From: Actinomycetota bacterium
GTDB taxonomy: Bacteria; Actinomycetota; Thermoleophilia; Gaiellales; Gaiellaceae
Assembly: GCA_013812465.1 (NCBI GenBank)
Contig: JACCTK010000299.1
Location: forward strand, 1-6,340
Length of the DNA: 6,340 nt
Direction of reading: 5' to 3'
Each line of letters starts with the position of its first letter. Position 1 is the first letter of the stretch. Under the pieces are notes generated by a model that was not told where the DNA came from, did not search any database, and saw only the letters and a program-made list of their open reading frames with translations. A program made the translations under genes and the position numbers. Below are positions 6,171 through 6,340 of this stretch, piece after piece.

Positions 6171-6340
6171 CGGGTTCGTCGTCGTCTGACGAGACGCTGG
6201 CTCTCGGCAGGGCATGCACACTCCTGCGCTATTGAGGACTTCCGCCGATCTGGGCTCCCTCCACGGGTTTCGGGTAACCCGACGTTCGGCGTCGGAGGAG
6301 GTGGCGGCGGAGGTGTGGGCTTCGGCACGTTGATCACTCC
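6171..6340. other. Window-end region without a convincing gene; GGN-rich tract
   Basis: I find no reliable gene here. On the minus strand a frame is open from the window edge to a TGA at 6167-6169, reading a proline run (KPTPPPPPPPTPNVG) and then an arginine-rich tail. Its AGA, CGA, ATA, TTA and TCA codons are unlike those of neighbouring genes. On the plus strand the same tract (6294-6320) reads as a glycine run followed by VGFGTLIT to the edge, with AGGAGG at 6296-6301 ahead of a GTG at 6315. A 39-codon ATG frame (6214-6333) has no recognisable features. Any of these could be the edge of a gene beyond the window. Confidence 0.35.
6264..6295. repeat. Two overlapping, mutually exclusive small hairpins
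   Basis: CGGGTT (6264-6269) pairs with AACCCG (6276-6281) around a six-base loop, and CCGACG (6279-6284) pairs with CGTCGG (6290-6295) around TTCGG. The two stems share bases 6279-6281, so only one can form fully. They lie directly before the AGGAGG at 6296-6301. They could be a leader structure for a rightward gene, or chance in GC-rich sequence. Confidence 0.25.

Noticed and set aside
4070..6235. A 721-codon plus-strand open frame crossing the OtsB half and the whole deaminase-like gene
   Set aside because: Its translation is arginine/alanine-rich low complexity with no family motifs. It lies out of frame over one real gene and antisense to another, as expected from high third-position GC.
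6214..6333. A 39-codon ATG frame on the plus strand
   Set aside because: It has no ribosome binding site, no recognisable sequence features and mixed codon use, so I do not call it a gene.

Overview
The window is a GC-rich bacterial segment, roughly two-thirds GC or more by eye. Codons strongly prefer G or C in the third position, which also produces several long spurious ORFs on the opposite strand and in other frames. The base composition, the fused trehalose-phosphate synthase/phosphatase next to a GH15 hydrolase, and an apparently leaderless gene would suit a high-GC actinomycetote. A Thermoleophilia-like lineage is only a guess. I see no mobile-element genes, tRNA or rRNA genes, or CRISPR arrays.

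Layout, left to right. Positions 1-927 (+) hold the 3' part of a membrane protein with repeated bacterial PH (bPH2, YdbT-like) domains, cut by the window edge. It converges, with only 4 bases between stop codons, on a GH15 glycoside hydrolase at 932-2692 (-), probably a trehalase or related alpha-glucosidase. A 118-base divergent spacer (2693-2810) separates that gene from a 748-codon fused OtsA-OtsB enzyme at 2811-5057 (+). This enzyme makes trehalose from a nucleotide-activated glucose and glucose 6-phosphate. It has no ATG, GTG or TTG where its N-terminus must lie, and it appears to start at a CTG preceded by a good Shine-Dalgarno sequence. It converges on an adenosine-deaminase-family gene at 5120-6130 (-). 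The gap between these two genes is almost entirely a palindromic element made of two inverted hairpin units, and the tips of the element supply the stop codons of both genes. The last 210 bases (6131-6340) hold a candidate leaderless promoter for the deaminase-like gene, two overlapping small hairpins and a GGN-rich tract, but no convincing gene.

How the genes work together: the divergent pair at 932-5057 looks like a trehalose module. The fused enzyme synthesises and dephosphorylates trehalose 6-phosphate, and the GH15 protein is a candidate for breaking trehalose (or a related alpha-glucan) back to glucose. The PH-domain gene and the deaminase-like gene have no evident pathway link to it. 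I did not find a clearly new multi-gene system. The items most worth a second look are the stop-codon-supplying palindrome, the CTG start, and the TDGP variant of the deaminase active-site motif.
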